Shown: one piece after another, positions 10,801 to 22,200 of the stretch
How the letters are laid out: each line of letters begins with the position of its first letter
Position numbering within the stretch: the first letter of the stretch is position 1
Source: Bugulina stolonifera
Lineage: Eukaryota; Bryozoa; Gymnolaemata; Cheilostomatida; Bugulidae
DNA: 64,000 bases
Reading direction: 5' to 3'
Assembly (NCBI GenBank): GCA_935421135.1
Contig: OW285188.1
Location: 24,281,233-24,345,232 of the forward strand
The notes under the pieces: generated by a model
Told to the model about the DNA's origin: nothing
Databases searched by the model: none
Seen by the model: only the letters and a program-made list of their open reading frames with translations
Program-made: the position numbers and the translations under genes

Positions 10801-13625
10801 ACTCTACATTTATACTTGATTGAATGGGTTCAGTATTGTCTATATGAAGTGTAGGCTAGGTGGGTTATACACTATATTACAACTACATACTGAAAAGATA
10901 AGCAAGTCTACATTGCAATACAATGTACGGATAATAACACTTGACTTGTTTTGGATCAAACTAGACTAAAGGTCTGCCTGAGTTAGATATAAAAGGCTAT
11001 TACTGATAGAATCCATTGAGTATAAAACAGTAATATTGTGGTTATGAGATATTTTTTATAATCATCTAAAAACAGTAAAGTTGTTGATGCTACACGTAGC
11101 TAGATCTGTGCTAGATTCCTAGACAAGCTTCTATTACCTAAGCAGTAATCTGCTGTATAGAATCTGTCTTATGATTTTTTTGGATAATATTACATCTCCA
11201 AATAAAACTGCGAAACTCAATAGAAAATTTTTGTAATGATTTGCCTAGTTAATTCTAAGGTACATTGAGTAGCTTGCCCCTCACTTGGAGCATTTACATG
11301 TACAATGGACAGTAAGAACAACTCAATTTACTGACCCTTGACTTACTGCTACATTTTCTGTGGTTTGAAAATATAAAAATTTGATGTTCTAATACAATAC
11401 CTAATTCTAAATAATAAAATTCTAACTGTAAATGATGGCATAGCAGGTGCTGACACTTGCAGTTGGTTCCTCAAGTAGAGTACACAAGTGTGTGACATCA
11501 AAATCATGACCCTTGACAATTACAATTAATTACAATTAGGCCTTTAGTCACCTGGTAGGATTCAGCACATCTTGCAACATGATAATATCCAGAGTAGGAG
11601 TCTCCAAGGAGCAATGAATTTTGGTTCTTTCCACAGATTGCCTTCATCATCACTAAAATATACATTTACATTATTTTATAGCAGATCCAAATCATTGCGT
11701 CATCAGCATTCTATAATCATATAAAGGTCAGCATATAAAACTAGAAGGCTAATAAACATGAATATAATATGCTGATGCACTGTAATATTCTTCTATACTG
11801 ACAGCAACAATAAGCATGTCTAATATGATCTGGAACTTGGCAGTTAAATTTGTAATGCAAAACACATACAACACATCCAAAAAACCAGATTTCGCCTGTT
11901 ATTTGGCAGTCATCTATCTACAACTCTATGAACAATATTATAACACATTCGATGATGATCAGAAATAACTACATGTACAGTATGTTATAAGTAAAGTTAT
12001 ACTGTAGACCATAAGAACTTACCTGGTAACTCTCTTTTTGTGTTGATCATCTATCCAATCCTCTTATGTAGTTATATAGCAAAATCGGTCTAGTCCATTT
12101 GAAGTGTTTGTAGCAAATCCCAAAATTCTTTCCTACTTTGGCTTCAGGTTACCAGTTGACAGTTGTATATAAATTTATTCCACATTGTACATGCAGATAC
12201 CTTTTAGAAATCCTTGAGTTTTTAGGCCATAAAAACTTGGGTTACAGATTTACAAGTAAAACACTTGCTTGCAGGCATTGCACAAGCTTTGAGTATTATT
12301 GTCTACTTGGTATAATTGGAAATCAAGTGGATAGTCTGTGTAGAGGCACATCTTGCAGTTGACAGCAGTGGTGGAATTATATAGCCTTTTGTTTGCCCCC
12401 ACTGTAGACTACATTATATATGCTCATAATTATAATATCTATTTCCCCAGGCAGTAAACAGCATCCACTAAAACCACAGCTCTCCTAGTATATGCATTGA
12501 TGACTGAGTAGAAGAATTTTGTAATCACTGAATAATATCACCATCAGTGTCTGGTTTGTGGTTTTAGTAGCATCTACTATGAAAGCAAACCACCATTATC
12601 ATACACCCATCCCACCTTCAAATATGGCAGCAGAACTTAGTCTAACTGAGACAAATGGGAAGACAAATCTCATGTAGCTACATCTAACTATCTTGCAGTA
12701 AACAGATTGAAAAGATTACTCTTAAAATCCATCAGATTCGCCATGAAAAACCGTGCAGAATGATATATAACATGTATTAGCTGTCAGTACTCCTTTAATA
12801 GAGCAATGTTTGGATGTATTCCCATGGCAAAACTCAATACAGAGCAAAACCATACCTGGTTTACAGAACTTTTGTCGGTAAATATTATAAATCCAAATCC
12901 ACGAGACTGTCCAGTATATACATCAGTCTTTATTGTGGCCATTTCTACCTCGCCATATTGACCAAAATACTCCCGAAGACTTTCTACTGTTGTTTGTTGA
13001 GCAAGTCCGCCAACAAACACCTTTCTGAAAACACAATAACGCCAGATTTTAAGTAAAAATTCAATGCACAGCTTCATATTAGATGTACAGAACGTTCAAT
13101 AGAGTGATGTATGCATCTACTAGTGTAATCTGCATATAGATATACATGCACAACAAAGACCCTTCTTTACTGCTCGAGGGCTCTGTATAAAACAGATCAC
13201 AACAGAAGTTGAACTTCTGAAGAGGGACCTACCTCAATCTATGCTGCATCTCATATTATCATAACAGTTTTTCACCAAGGTTCATATGAGATCTAAGGAT
13301 AGCGCCTCAGATATCTCAACTTCAAGCTCCGCCCTGTTAGGTGCAGTAGTGGAGAAATTTGGATAGCCTTAGTTCCTTGTTTGTGGTTTGGGCGGCCAAC
13401 CAGCAAACTATAGATAAGACAACTTCTCCTGCTTCACTTTTGGTGAAGAACAAAGGCTACCTCAAATTCTCCACTTCTGCGCCTAACTCTCTCAGCCTGG
13501 TGCGCTTGGGCATTAATACGAAAAAGACTGTCACTGCGCTTGATTTACTTTACTTATTCCTTCAGAGTGTGACTCATAAAAATAAACGCTACCCACCTAG
13601 AGTCTTCATCGGGCTTTCCGTTCAT
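4838..13625 (-). CDS. hnRNP A/B-D-like RNA-binding protein, complete upstream copy (291 aa)
   Basis: Two-RRM, glycine-rich RNA-binding protein. Exons: 13625-13597, 13024-12856, 8172-7999, 7626-7495, 6153-6078, 5826-5626, 4932-4838; all junctions are GT-AG and in phase, giving 291 aa. Residues 1-10 MNGKPDEDSR; RRM1 from residue 11 (RNP2 KVFVGGL, RNP1 RGFGFIIF at 51-58); RRM2 from about 100 (KIFVGGL; RNP1 KGFAFVTF at 140-147); then from about 181 a Gly/Tyr/Arg tail with GGGYDQ and GYGGGY repeats and RGG boxes, ending YNPY. A terminal aromatic PY after a Gly-rich tail is typical of hnRNP A/B and D proteins. AATAAA on the minus strand at 4657-4662 fits the polyadenylation signal. Intron 2 (4.7 kb) is mostly a TIR-bounded element. 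Autoregulation by splicing is common in this family; see the intron 4 finding. Confidence 0.92.
6154..6827. repeat. Intron tract shared with 201-846 (copy in upstream hnRNP gene)
   Basis: Partner of the 201-846 tract, same orientation and same place relative to its exon. It differs mainly by about 30 extra bases near 6430-6480 and a 2 bp insertion near 6273. The adjacent coding exon (6078-6153) is visibly less similar to its partner than this intron is. Confidence 0.9.
9611..9690. repeat. 25 bp tandem repeat, about 3.2 copies
   Basis: Unit beginning CATTGTACATGTAC and ending GTGTACACT, repeated at 9611, 9636 and 9661 with a partial fourth copy. It lies inside the TTAA-bounded element. Confidence 0.85.
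10570..10750. repeat. GGTA-rich simple-sequence tract
   Basis: Imperfect GTAG/GGTA tetranucleotide repeats, strongly purine-biased on the plus strand. Its antisense gives spurious Pro-Thr-Tyr reading frames. It lies inside the TTAA-bounded element. Confidence 0.85.
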
Positions 13626-13842
13626 GATGATTATAACAAGGAAAATATCAGCTTGTAATAATGATGGTGAAAATATTTCTCCTCATAAACGCGCTCAGTT
13701 TGCCCAAAAGGAGGATCACGCGAGATTGCACGTTATCTCCAACAGCGCGATTTTGCTGTTGTTGACTTGGTGACCTCAATTTGATGCACGGCCAAACTTG
13801 CTAAAATCTCTTCCGGCACAGAGTCACGAACACGCTGGTCCG

Positions 13843-13860
13843 CAAAGTGGTACCACTTTG
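13843..13860. repeat. 18 bp perfect palindrome
   Basis: CAAAGTGGTACCACTTTG, centred on GGTACC, about 220 bp upstream of the hnRNP start codon. The flanks also repeat CTGGTCCG. Confidence 0.9.
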
Positions 13861-13929
13861 CTGGTCCGGACCGAAGGCAAAATCCTCATTGGTGATTGGC
13901 TAGATGAGCTGGGGATGGTTTTGTCCGGC

Positions 13930-13963
13930 CCATAGAGGTAGGAAGGAACACCTACCTCTATGG
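13930..13963. repeat. 13 bp inverted repeat with 8 bp loop
   Basis: CCATAGAGGTAGG and its reverse complement CCTACCTCTATGG are separated by AAGGAACA. The surrounding DNA has further weaker matches between the two sides (TCCGG, GCCAAT), suggesting part of a larger fold-back element. Confidence 0.85.
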
Positions 13964-13990
13964 TCCGGCCAAGCAAAATCTCAAGCCAAT

Positions 13991-14070
13991 AGCCCTTCTG
14001 GCTTTGGTCGGACGGCCATCTTGTGATTTTTATTTGCGACCCGGGTCCGTCCAAGAAGTCGCGAAGACAC
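13991..14070 (+). repeat. GC-rich dispersed repeat, copy 1
   Basis: About 80 bp with the words TCGGACGGCCATC, TTGCGACCCGGGTC and CGAAGACA in order. A second copy in the same orientation lies at 15865-15941. It is GC-rich against an AT-rich background, which suggests the end of a mobile element. Confidence 0.75.
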
Positions 14071-14116
14071 CTTCTGACCTGTACTAGGAGGAGCTAAAGA
14101 CGGAAATAAAAGTACG

Positions 14117-14271
14117 GTCAAGGTTGACATGGGGGAAATCCAAATCAAGACTTTATTTTGCTATGAAAATGATTTATATATAACTAAATCATTCTCATAG
14201 CAAAATAAATTCTTGATTTGGACAATGATGATATTATCATTGATCTGGATTTCCCTCATGTTAACCTTGAC
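14117..14271. repeat. Nested fold-back (palindrome within palindrome)
   Basis: Outer arms 14117-14141 and 14247-14271 (25 bp, 2 mismatches) enclose inner arms 14139-14176 and 14185-14222 (38 bp, 2 mismatches) around an 8 bp loop. A further palindromic segment (AATGATGATATTATCATT) sits between the inner and outer right arms. The shape suggests a fold-back or MITE-like element. No clear target duplication was found. Confidence 0.8.
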
Positions 14272-15864
14272 TGTAAGGCAATCTCTAAAGACTTTTAAAA
14301 CGTTCAATGACTCAAAGTTTCTAATGTGATAGAAATACTCATAATGATAATAAAAATTAGTGAAGTTATAACACATTTTTTATACAAAAACACTCACCAT
14401 GACCATGACATTTTTATTTTACTTTCCATCATGGTCATGATCATGATTATTTAGTTGCAGTATTTCACTAAAACTAAATGATAGCCCAAAATTTCTAAAG
14501 GAGGCGTGAGCTAAACAAATAATTGAATAATTACATGTATAATAATTTGACTTGTGAAGACTTGTAGTCACTTTTAGTCACTCAACTTGATAAAACATGA
14601 GTTTTAGGACATTAAATATTTGACTCAGACTGTTAAAAGTACTTAGTTGAATTTATTATTCTAGTATTAGCTATCTCGATTGACAATTTAGGAGTTCGAA
14701 TATGTCATATTAAATACTGTTGAAATAAATATCTTATAATTAAATATGTGCTAGATAACCTTCACGTTGTCTACACTTGTCACCCTGGGATGGTTTCCAC
14801 CATCATAAACATAATGCCTTGAGGTAAAAAGTTTTCAAGTAATATGCAAGAACACCAGAATACCAGAATACTCCAATCCAGTTCTATGCATTGTATAGAC
14901 TATAGAGGCTTGAGCAACCTGAAAACCAGGCTGTGACAATACGTAGACCATAAAATAGTTCTTTGTTATCGATAAAAAGATCCTAGATATTACTAGAAAG
15001 AATAGTACCAGCTCAAGCACAGTACCAACCAGGCAAATGCTGACTATAGTATTAGCTTAGCCTGGATATTGAATGCTAGAGGCAAGACAACCCCACACTC
15101 ATGACTTAGCACATATATGGGTCGATTATCAAAGGGTATGTACTGACCATAGCAGGAGGAGCCAGAGGTGGTTTTCCCAACTAACCTATTTGTGGGATAC
15201 AGCACCTAGTCAAGCTGAGAGATACATGGGTTGTCTACCAAAAGATATAGACATGCATCTTCAAGCATGCCGTAAAAGGTGCTGCACCAATTATGCAGAG
15301 AGGCAGTGAGTTCGAGTGGCTACTCTGGGTAGCCCTATGACTCAGCTTCAAAACCCACGTTCACTGTAAGAAGCTTGTAGTTATACTGTTAGCAGTAGCC
15401 AGTGCAGGTATCATATGTAGCAAAAATGTTACTCTAAAAGAAGCCAACAAGCAACTGGAGGATACAGAAAAGAGCTCCTATAGAAGCGGTAGTGGTAAAA
15501 GACGGTAGTGGTAAAAGACGTGAGCCTAGGGTGAGAGTGAAACGGCAGTAGAGAAAGTGAAGACAACTCTAGCTACGGTTACTAAGGTTAGAAATCAAAC
15601 TCTTGTTTACCCCAAACCCCAACTGCCAACCAAAAGCCTTATTTCCGTCAAACTCCTCCCCATTTTAGGTATTCTAGCGTTAATTGGAGTTGCCTTCACA
15701 CTCTCACGTTGCGCTCACATCTTTTACCACCACTGCTATAGAAAAGGAGATTCTGTTATACCAAATCTGCTCTGCCCTAAGTGCTTGGGGTTTGTAATGG
15801 TCGGTAAAATATTTATACATTTTAAGGTAGCACTTTAGCAAATTTTACCACTACCACATGTAAA

Positions 15865-15941
15865 TAGTCCTTTTGGCCTACGTCGGACGGCCATCCTGGG
15901 ATTTTTTGCGACCCGGGTCAGTCGAAGAGGTCGTGAAGACA
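15865..15941 (+). repeat. GC-rich dispersed repeat, copy 2
   Basis: Same ordered words as copy 1 (TCGGACGGCCATC, TTGCGACCCGGGTC, GAAGACA) with scattered substitutions and a small indel. It is followed by ATAAATGCC and a T/G-rich run. Confidence 0.75.
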
Positions 15942-16741
15942 ATAAATGCCTCTTCAAATTGTTTGTTGTTTGTTTGTTGCATTCTATAGAAATACATTGT
16001 GTCTTATCCCGATTCCCGATAGTCTTTTCAAACCATTGACACTTGCTTAGAGTTTCTTATTACGGTAATTCTGTGGACTGTTGTATATTCATATAGTTTT
16101 TTTATCATATTTGATGCGATATGAAGATCAATGTTATATTAATATTATAATCTATAATCATGATAATGTCGCTATGGAGTGTGGACAACGGCTATAAATG
16201 TACTAAAATGAATTTTGTCAATACCATGTAAAACTTGGAGGTGGAGCGAGACAGCATTTTTTATTTCGGGCTGAGATTCGTGACTTTTACATTACTTCAC
16301 AAAAAGAAAAAGATCGAGATAGAGAGTGGGTTTTGCTTTGGGATTCAACTGATTTTTCAAACAACTTGCCAACTTCTATAACTGAATTCATTAGGATTCC
16401 AGTGTAGTGCAAATCTGAAGGCAAGTCGCAATGAGAGTCAAGTGGCCGACAACTCCAAAATATTTCTACGTTTCCTAAAACATTTCACAGTACAGTTATT
16501 TTCAAATATTTAGCTATCATCATCATGGCACTAATGCACCTCATGCCTACTTCCAATACTGTAAATAATTATAATGCAATTCCATTAGAAAGACATTTTG
16601 ATGTTTGAGTACTACTGTAGGCCTTCCGTGTAGGTCTATACTGAATACTTTGTATATTGCATTAGTATTACATAGGCCTACATGTATTTATGTTATAACA
16701 CTATGTTTATGATATAGGCTAAAGGATACCCTTGTGCTGTA

Positions 16742-18973
16742 ATGTTTTCTACCAGACAGCATCTAACCAAAAGAACTGGTGCTTATGGGGTAGGAAGGTT
16801 CAACTATCTCCAGTCACTTGTGGAAGAATTTCAGGCAACTGACCTTTCCAGTGCGTCATACTAGTTATGTAATACAGTGAATGTTGGACTGATGTTTAAG
16901 CAATATTATAGAGTGCCAGTCTCCTATGATTTTTTTATTAGCATAATATACATGTATTTGTAGACCTATAACACTTCTTATGGTTTCCAGGTTCGAAAAG
17001 GGAAATTTTGGCCAACCTCGCCAACTTTGCATATGATCCTATCAATTATGACTACTTTCTTCAACTAAATATACCAGATATGTTCATTGGTAAGTTGAAT
17101 GAATACGACTATAATGTGTAAGAAGTAAGAGGTACTTAAAATTTTTCCAGTTTTAGTCGTATTCAGCATAATATTTTTATTAGGTGATTTTGTTTTGAGA
17201 AGGTGACTGACTCTCACTGAGAACACTCATTGACTTGACCATACTCATTGGTATCATATTATTATCTCTAAAACACTGTCAATTATTAACAGTGCCTATA
17301 ATTACTGTATTATACAAATTTTAGACTGTATAGTGGATGAAGCTGAAACTGATCCTTGTGTAAAACTTTATGCCTTAACAGCAATTTGTAATTCATGTCT
17401 AGGTAAGTTCTATCTGACTCTTAAAGTATTTAAAACATGATTTGCAACTACACTGTAACATAATTTATCCAAGGCATATCTACACCATCCTATTCTTTTT
17501 TCAGATAAAAGGTTGAAATCATTTTACCTGTCTAATGGCTGTGTCAAAGCTATAGCTGTATTTCTATTTTGGTAAGTATTTAGATATATTGTCTAATTGA
17601 GACCTGGAATTATGTTTAGGCTCCTGGCTGAAAGAATATACCCAATTAACAACTTTCCAGTTTCACTGTAGGTACATTCATTCACTAGTTTACTGTCTGC
17701 TCAACCTCTTTGTTTATATATTTAGGGAAGACAGTCAGATGATCATACAGTGCATCACAGCTCTCATGTACCTAATCAGCGGTGAAAGTAGAAAAGGTAA
17801 CTGTTATGTGATCTTTTGTGGGAATTCCCACCAGTGCAAATTTTTTCAGCCCAGAAAATATTCGTAATAGTGGCTTTAGTCATAATTAAACATAGTACCT
17901 GTGAATGTTTATGCATTATTATATTTACACAAGCCTGAGGGGAAAATAGTTGTTATTTACATGGAAGTGGGTAACTCTGCACGCCTGTCTATCCATTGGC
18001 TGATCACCCATCAGTTTGTGGTCTCTGGGTGCTGCAGCTAGTTTAGTGCTTATTTATTGAGCTATAGTGAGTTAATTTCTAAAGAGGTTCCTATCTGAAC
18101 TTTTTCAGTATTTAAACCACTACTGTCTCACCATTCAATATTTGCGAAGAATACTGGTCATCTTATTTCATGAAGATTGATATGCTGTTTGTCTTTGTAA
18201 ACCTAGTGGCAGCCAAGATAAACCCATTTGAATATTGGCTATTATGACCTCCATTCAGCATTGAGACCTGTTAAGTTCCTATGGCTATGCCTGTTCTAAG
18301 TCTATACTTGTAACTTATGTACATAGGTAAGCTACTAACATCAAATAGCCCAGTAATCTTATTGAGCCAACACTAACTGTCATTCTATAAATAACTCTTG
18401 TGCACAGTGATGAATAAGTAAGTTAGGGTCATGCCCACAAAAAACAATGCAATGCATTGCAAGTCCTATGGCTATCTCTGTAGCACAGCTTTATATTAAC
18501 TGCTTGAGAGCTTCCAAAATTCCCAGCATAGGCTGATTGAAGGTGAAATCAGCCAATATTAAAATAGGGTTTTCTTGGCAGCTGCTTGCTTACCAAAGAC
18601 AAATAACACATCAATCTTACTGAAAAAGGATGAACAAGATTATTTGAAAATATTGAATGGTGCGACAGTAGTGGTTTAATGCATTCTGTTCTGTAGAAAT
18701 AACATCAGATGCGATTCAACGGAGGATGTCTCAATTAAAGGCTTCTGCAGACGGAAGGGTCAAGAATTTGGCCACTATATTCATGGAGGTATTTTTCCTG
18801 CCTTACATTGTTCATTAGCTATCCTTAGTACATGTACGTGCAAGTGTTTTGTATTAATATTTTAGAAAATAATGTAGTTTAAAAATGTACAATACAAGTT
18901 AGCTTTGAAACCCAAAGGTGTAAGTTGATTAACAACTGTTCATGTTTATTGACAGGACTACACCAAAAGATGA
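16742..18973 (+). CDS. ARMC7: Armadillo repeat-containing protein 7 (ARMC7), 177 aa
   Basis: Small armadillo-repeat protein; the family is conserved in animals and little characterised. Exons: 16742-16850, 16991-17089, 17325-17402, 17505-17571, 17726-17796, 18697-18788, 18956-18973, with phases consistent throughout. Diagnostic stretches are GVGRFNYLQSLVEEFQ at the N-terminus, EILANLANFAYDPINYDYF in exon 2, and RVKNLATIFMEDYTKR at the C-terminus; the first two resemble the GRLGYLQALVTEFQ and VLANLANFAYDP segments I recall from vertebrate ARMC7. At 177 aa it is slightly shorter than the vertebrate protein (about 198 aa), mostly at the ends. The first donor (GTGCGT) is non-standard but keeps the conserved frame. 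The start is the only upstream in-frame ATG close to the conserved region. SIRT7 lies tail to tail downstream. Confidence 0.9.
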
Positions 18974-19290
18974 AACAGTTAAGACTGGACATGGAAGATT
19001 CAAAAAGAATTTGCACCAAGTTGTTACTGCAGACTATCACCTACCACTGATTAGTTGAGATATGATTGTAAAGTAACTGTGACTCGTTGACACTAGTATA
19101 TATAGTCAAAGTGCAAGTGAGTAAGAGTGTGAGTCATAGGACAAGTAATATCAGTATTGTATATAGTAAGGGTTCCAGCCCTTATCAAGATTTCTTCCCT
19201 TTTCTTTTAGCCTTAGTATTCTTTATTCCCACTCCATACCAACCAGGAGAGGACAACTCTTCCTATAACAATATGATGTAATTATAGAAA
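18974..19290. other. 317 bp tail-to-tail spacer between ARMC7 and SIRT7
   Basis: Both 3' UTRs must fit here or overlap. An AATAAA for SIRT7 is present on the minus strand at 19222-19227. No AATAAA was seen on the plus strand for ARMC7, so its transcript may extend into SIRT7 antisense or use a variant signal. Confidence 0.6.
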
Positions 19291-22200
19291 CTAGAAAAGA
19301 TAAAGTACTGAACTCTGAGTAAAAATCTGGTGTGTGGGAACTTCATATTTTACATTTACAGTAGAATAAGAACATACATGTTTGTACAAATCACTTTCCA
19401 AGCTGGATAGCTTGACTGGACTGGCTAGTAAGGGTAGTGTAGAGATGGCTATGGTGTCTGGTTGTGCATAGTTGTGGTCAGTTTTTAGCTCTCCTCTTTC
19501 TAGCACTTTCTTAGAGTTTGTAATGTACTCATCAGGTGAAAGAGGGGTGTATAGTGAGAAGATGGGATCATAATACCTTTGAATTAGAAAATAGATGTAA
19601 GTGTTAAAGAGGGATTTTAAAATCTCTGAAAAACAATTAGTGTGTACATCAAAACTTTAAATGAAGATACATGAGTCACATGGCAGTACATGGCAGTGCA
19701 TACACGACTGCAGCTAGTCTGGGTTCCAAGCTCACAAGAGAATGGGTGAGTATCTTAATGATTGCTAGTTGCACAGGAAACCATTAACCAGCCGTTCTTT
19801 TGGAGGGATGAGGGCCCAGATAGATTCATTCAAGTTGTCTAGTCATCCAACAACAGTAGAGCCACTTGTTTAGAGTGAAGATGGGATGGGCACATTTTAT
19901 TGACAGAAATTACAATATTAGACTTGCAGTTTCTGATGGTTTGTTCTGCTATAACATGCTAGTGAATGTGCTGACTGCCATAGAGTATTAGGTGTAGAAA
20001 CTCAGCCATGAATTCTTCGCAGTAAAAATGGGTGTATTATTTAGAGCGCAATTGCCAAGGTTACCTTTGGTATGGAGCCACAGAAATATTCAGTATTTGG
20101 GTCACCCTTGCCATCACAAGATCACAGTTGCCTAAAATGCATAAAAAATTTGTATAATTATGTGTGCAAAGCAACACCTAGCAGACAGTAGTAGAGGCTT
20201 TTGCCAAAGTGCTGTGCTGTTAGTTGTGTGTCTCAACTACTATTAGTTGGGAGAAATTTGTATACCATTGGTTGGGTGGCCAACCAATAAAACAAAGAGG
20301 TGTCTCACTATGATGCCTTGTAGTTAAAATAAGTGGCATTACAATTAGTGTAGAGTTTAGATGTTAGTATGATAGTATCTTTATCAACACACAAATGGCC
20401 CACTCATAGGCATTAGGTAATTCTATGGTTTACTCAATGCTGGTAAAGTGGCACAATGTTTTTTGGACAATCGGAATCTTCATTGCTATTGCCTATTGTA
20501 TAACAGCATAGCATATACATGTAATATTGTGCAATGTTATATAACCATAGATACAATGTAGATCTACAAGCTAAACAATCCAAACTGGTAAAATATGGTA
20601 GCAGGGTAAATTGTCAAGTCAATGGCTATACCTAACACCAACTTTACATTGCATATGTAAAGCTATAGTGAGAGCTTAGAGAGTTACCGTTAATCTTAAG
20701 GTGGGAGGTAAGATCTTTAGGAGTCCACTGAAGGTTGACTATATAGAGTAAAGGTCGGTTCTTCTTAGCTCGGTCCATGCACCAGAGGCAAGCATATTTC
20801 CTCAGTATTTTCAGGCTGGTACCTAGACACAGGATCATATCTGCTGACTCGGCAGCTGCTCTAGCCTCTTCCCAAGAGTAAGGCGACTCCATAGGTCCCT
20901 AATAGTCATAGTCATGTACGATTATCTAACACAAGAGGTAGCCTCAATGCCATAAATTCTTAGAGTGAAAACTATTTACAAAGATCGAGTGAATGAAACT
21001 TACCTTTTCTCCGAAATGGATTATGGAATCTTTGAGGTTTTCGCCACATTTGTAACATTTCCTACCAGTCTCATGTTTTCTAATTCCAGTATGCTCAGTT
21101 GTGTCAAATAATCTTATATATTCTTTCTTATCTTTACATTTGGGACATATCTAGAAAACCAGACGTGATTTAGTCATTGTGCATCAACACTGGTGTAATA
21201 CTTCGATTGGAATTGCATATCATCAAAAAATGGTGGCATATGTGTATCCCAAAAATAGCAACGACATCCATACAATACAGAATTACAAACATTATAGAAT
21301 GTCTCTAGGATGTCTCGATAAATAGAAGGCATAGCACAATTTGTATCTAGTATGTCAATGAGACACTGAAGGTATATACGTGTACATATACATGCATAGT
21401 ATAGTTACAAATTCACAACATTTTTACTTTGATATCTACATGAGTATATAAAATATATCTACCTCAATGTACATATTACCATGTATTTCAGACAGCTTTC
21501 TCCTATCTACTCCACTACGTATATGTAACCCATCACAGTTTTGAGAGACAATGTGCTTTATCTGAAATATACAGTAGCTACATGCATGATATAACGATGC
21601 GTTTTACCTGGCCACAGTAGATATAATACGGGGTACTGAGTCCATAGTAATTCACTGGAACTGGTATGTAGCAGTATCAAGAGGAGAGAGAAAACACAGT
21701 TAACATACACAATTATGCAACTTGTAGAGGGACGTCCAATATTCACATCCCAACTATCTACTTTGTAGTGTACTAGATATACATGTAGCCTAGTGTACTG
21801 GATATACATGTAGTGTACTGGATATACATGTAGTGTACTGGATATACATGTAGTGTACTGGATATACATGTAGTGTACTTACTTTGCCCTGCCTCACTAA
21901 GCTTGCTAATGCCATGTGAGTGAATGTAGGTTCTGCTTCACATAAGTCCTTAGTTCTGAAACAAAAATATAATGAACACATAATAATATACATACATGTA
22001 CATTGTATATACATGTATACACATGTACATTGTATATACATGTATACACATGTACACACATGTACATTGTATATACATGTATACACATGTACATTGTATA
22101 TACATGTATACACATGTACATTGTATATACATGTATACACATGTACATTGTATATACATGTATACACATGTACATTGTATATACATGTATACACATGTAC

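Larger units (their letters stand above)
8701..12798. mobile_element. 4.1 kb TTAA-bounded element with inverted ends, in intron 2 of the upstream hnRNP gene
   Basis: The left end reads TTAA then AGGAGTACTGACAG (8701-8718). The right end is the exact reverse complement, CTGTCAGTACTCCT then TTAA (12781-12798). An 18 bp perfect inverted repeat 4.1 kb apart is very unlikely by chance, and TTAA at both outer edges fits a TTAA target-site duplication, as made by piggyBac and Kolobok type transposases. No transposase-like reading frame is visible inside; the interior is AT-rich with minisatellites at 9611-9690 and 10570-10750. It is probably non-autonomous or has absorbed later insertions. The right end stops 57 bp short of exon 2. 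Superfamily is not assigned. Confidence 0.6.
13626..16741. other. Gene-poor 3.1 kb region with fold-back and dispersed repeats
   Basis: Lies between the start of the upstream hnRNP gene and ARMC7. The first 150 bp is CpG-richer and is likely the hnRNP promoter. Beyond it are several palindromes, a nested fold-back at 14117-14271 and a GC-rich repeat pair. Short open frames at 15073-15309 and 15557-15838 have no recognisable domain, and I do not call them genes. Confidence 0.6.

Noticed and set aside
8701..12798. Calling the TTAA-bounded element piggyBac
   Set aside because: The TTAA duplication fits, but the inverted ends do not begin with the CCC I associate with piggyBac and no transposase is present; left unassigned.
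15073..15838. Two plus-strand open frames of 78 and 93 codons upstream of ARMC7
   Set aside because: No recognisable domain, no splice partners, and next to a dispersed repeat; could be element remnants but not supportable as genes.
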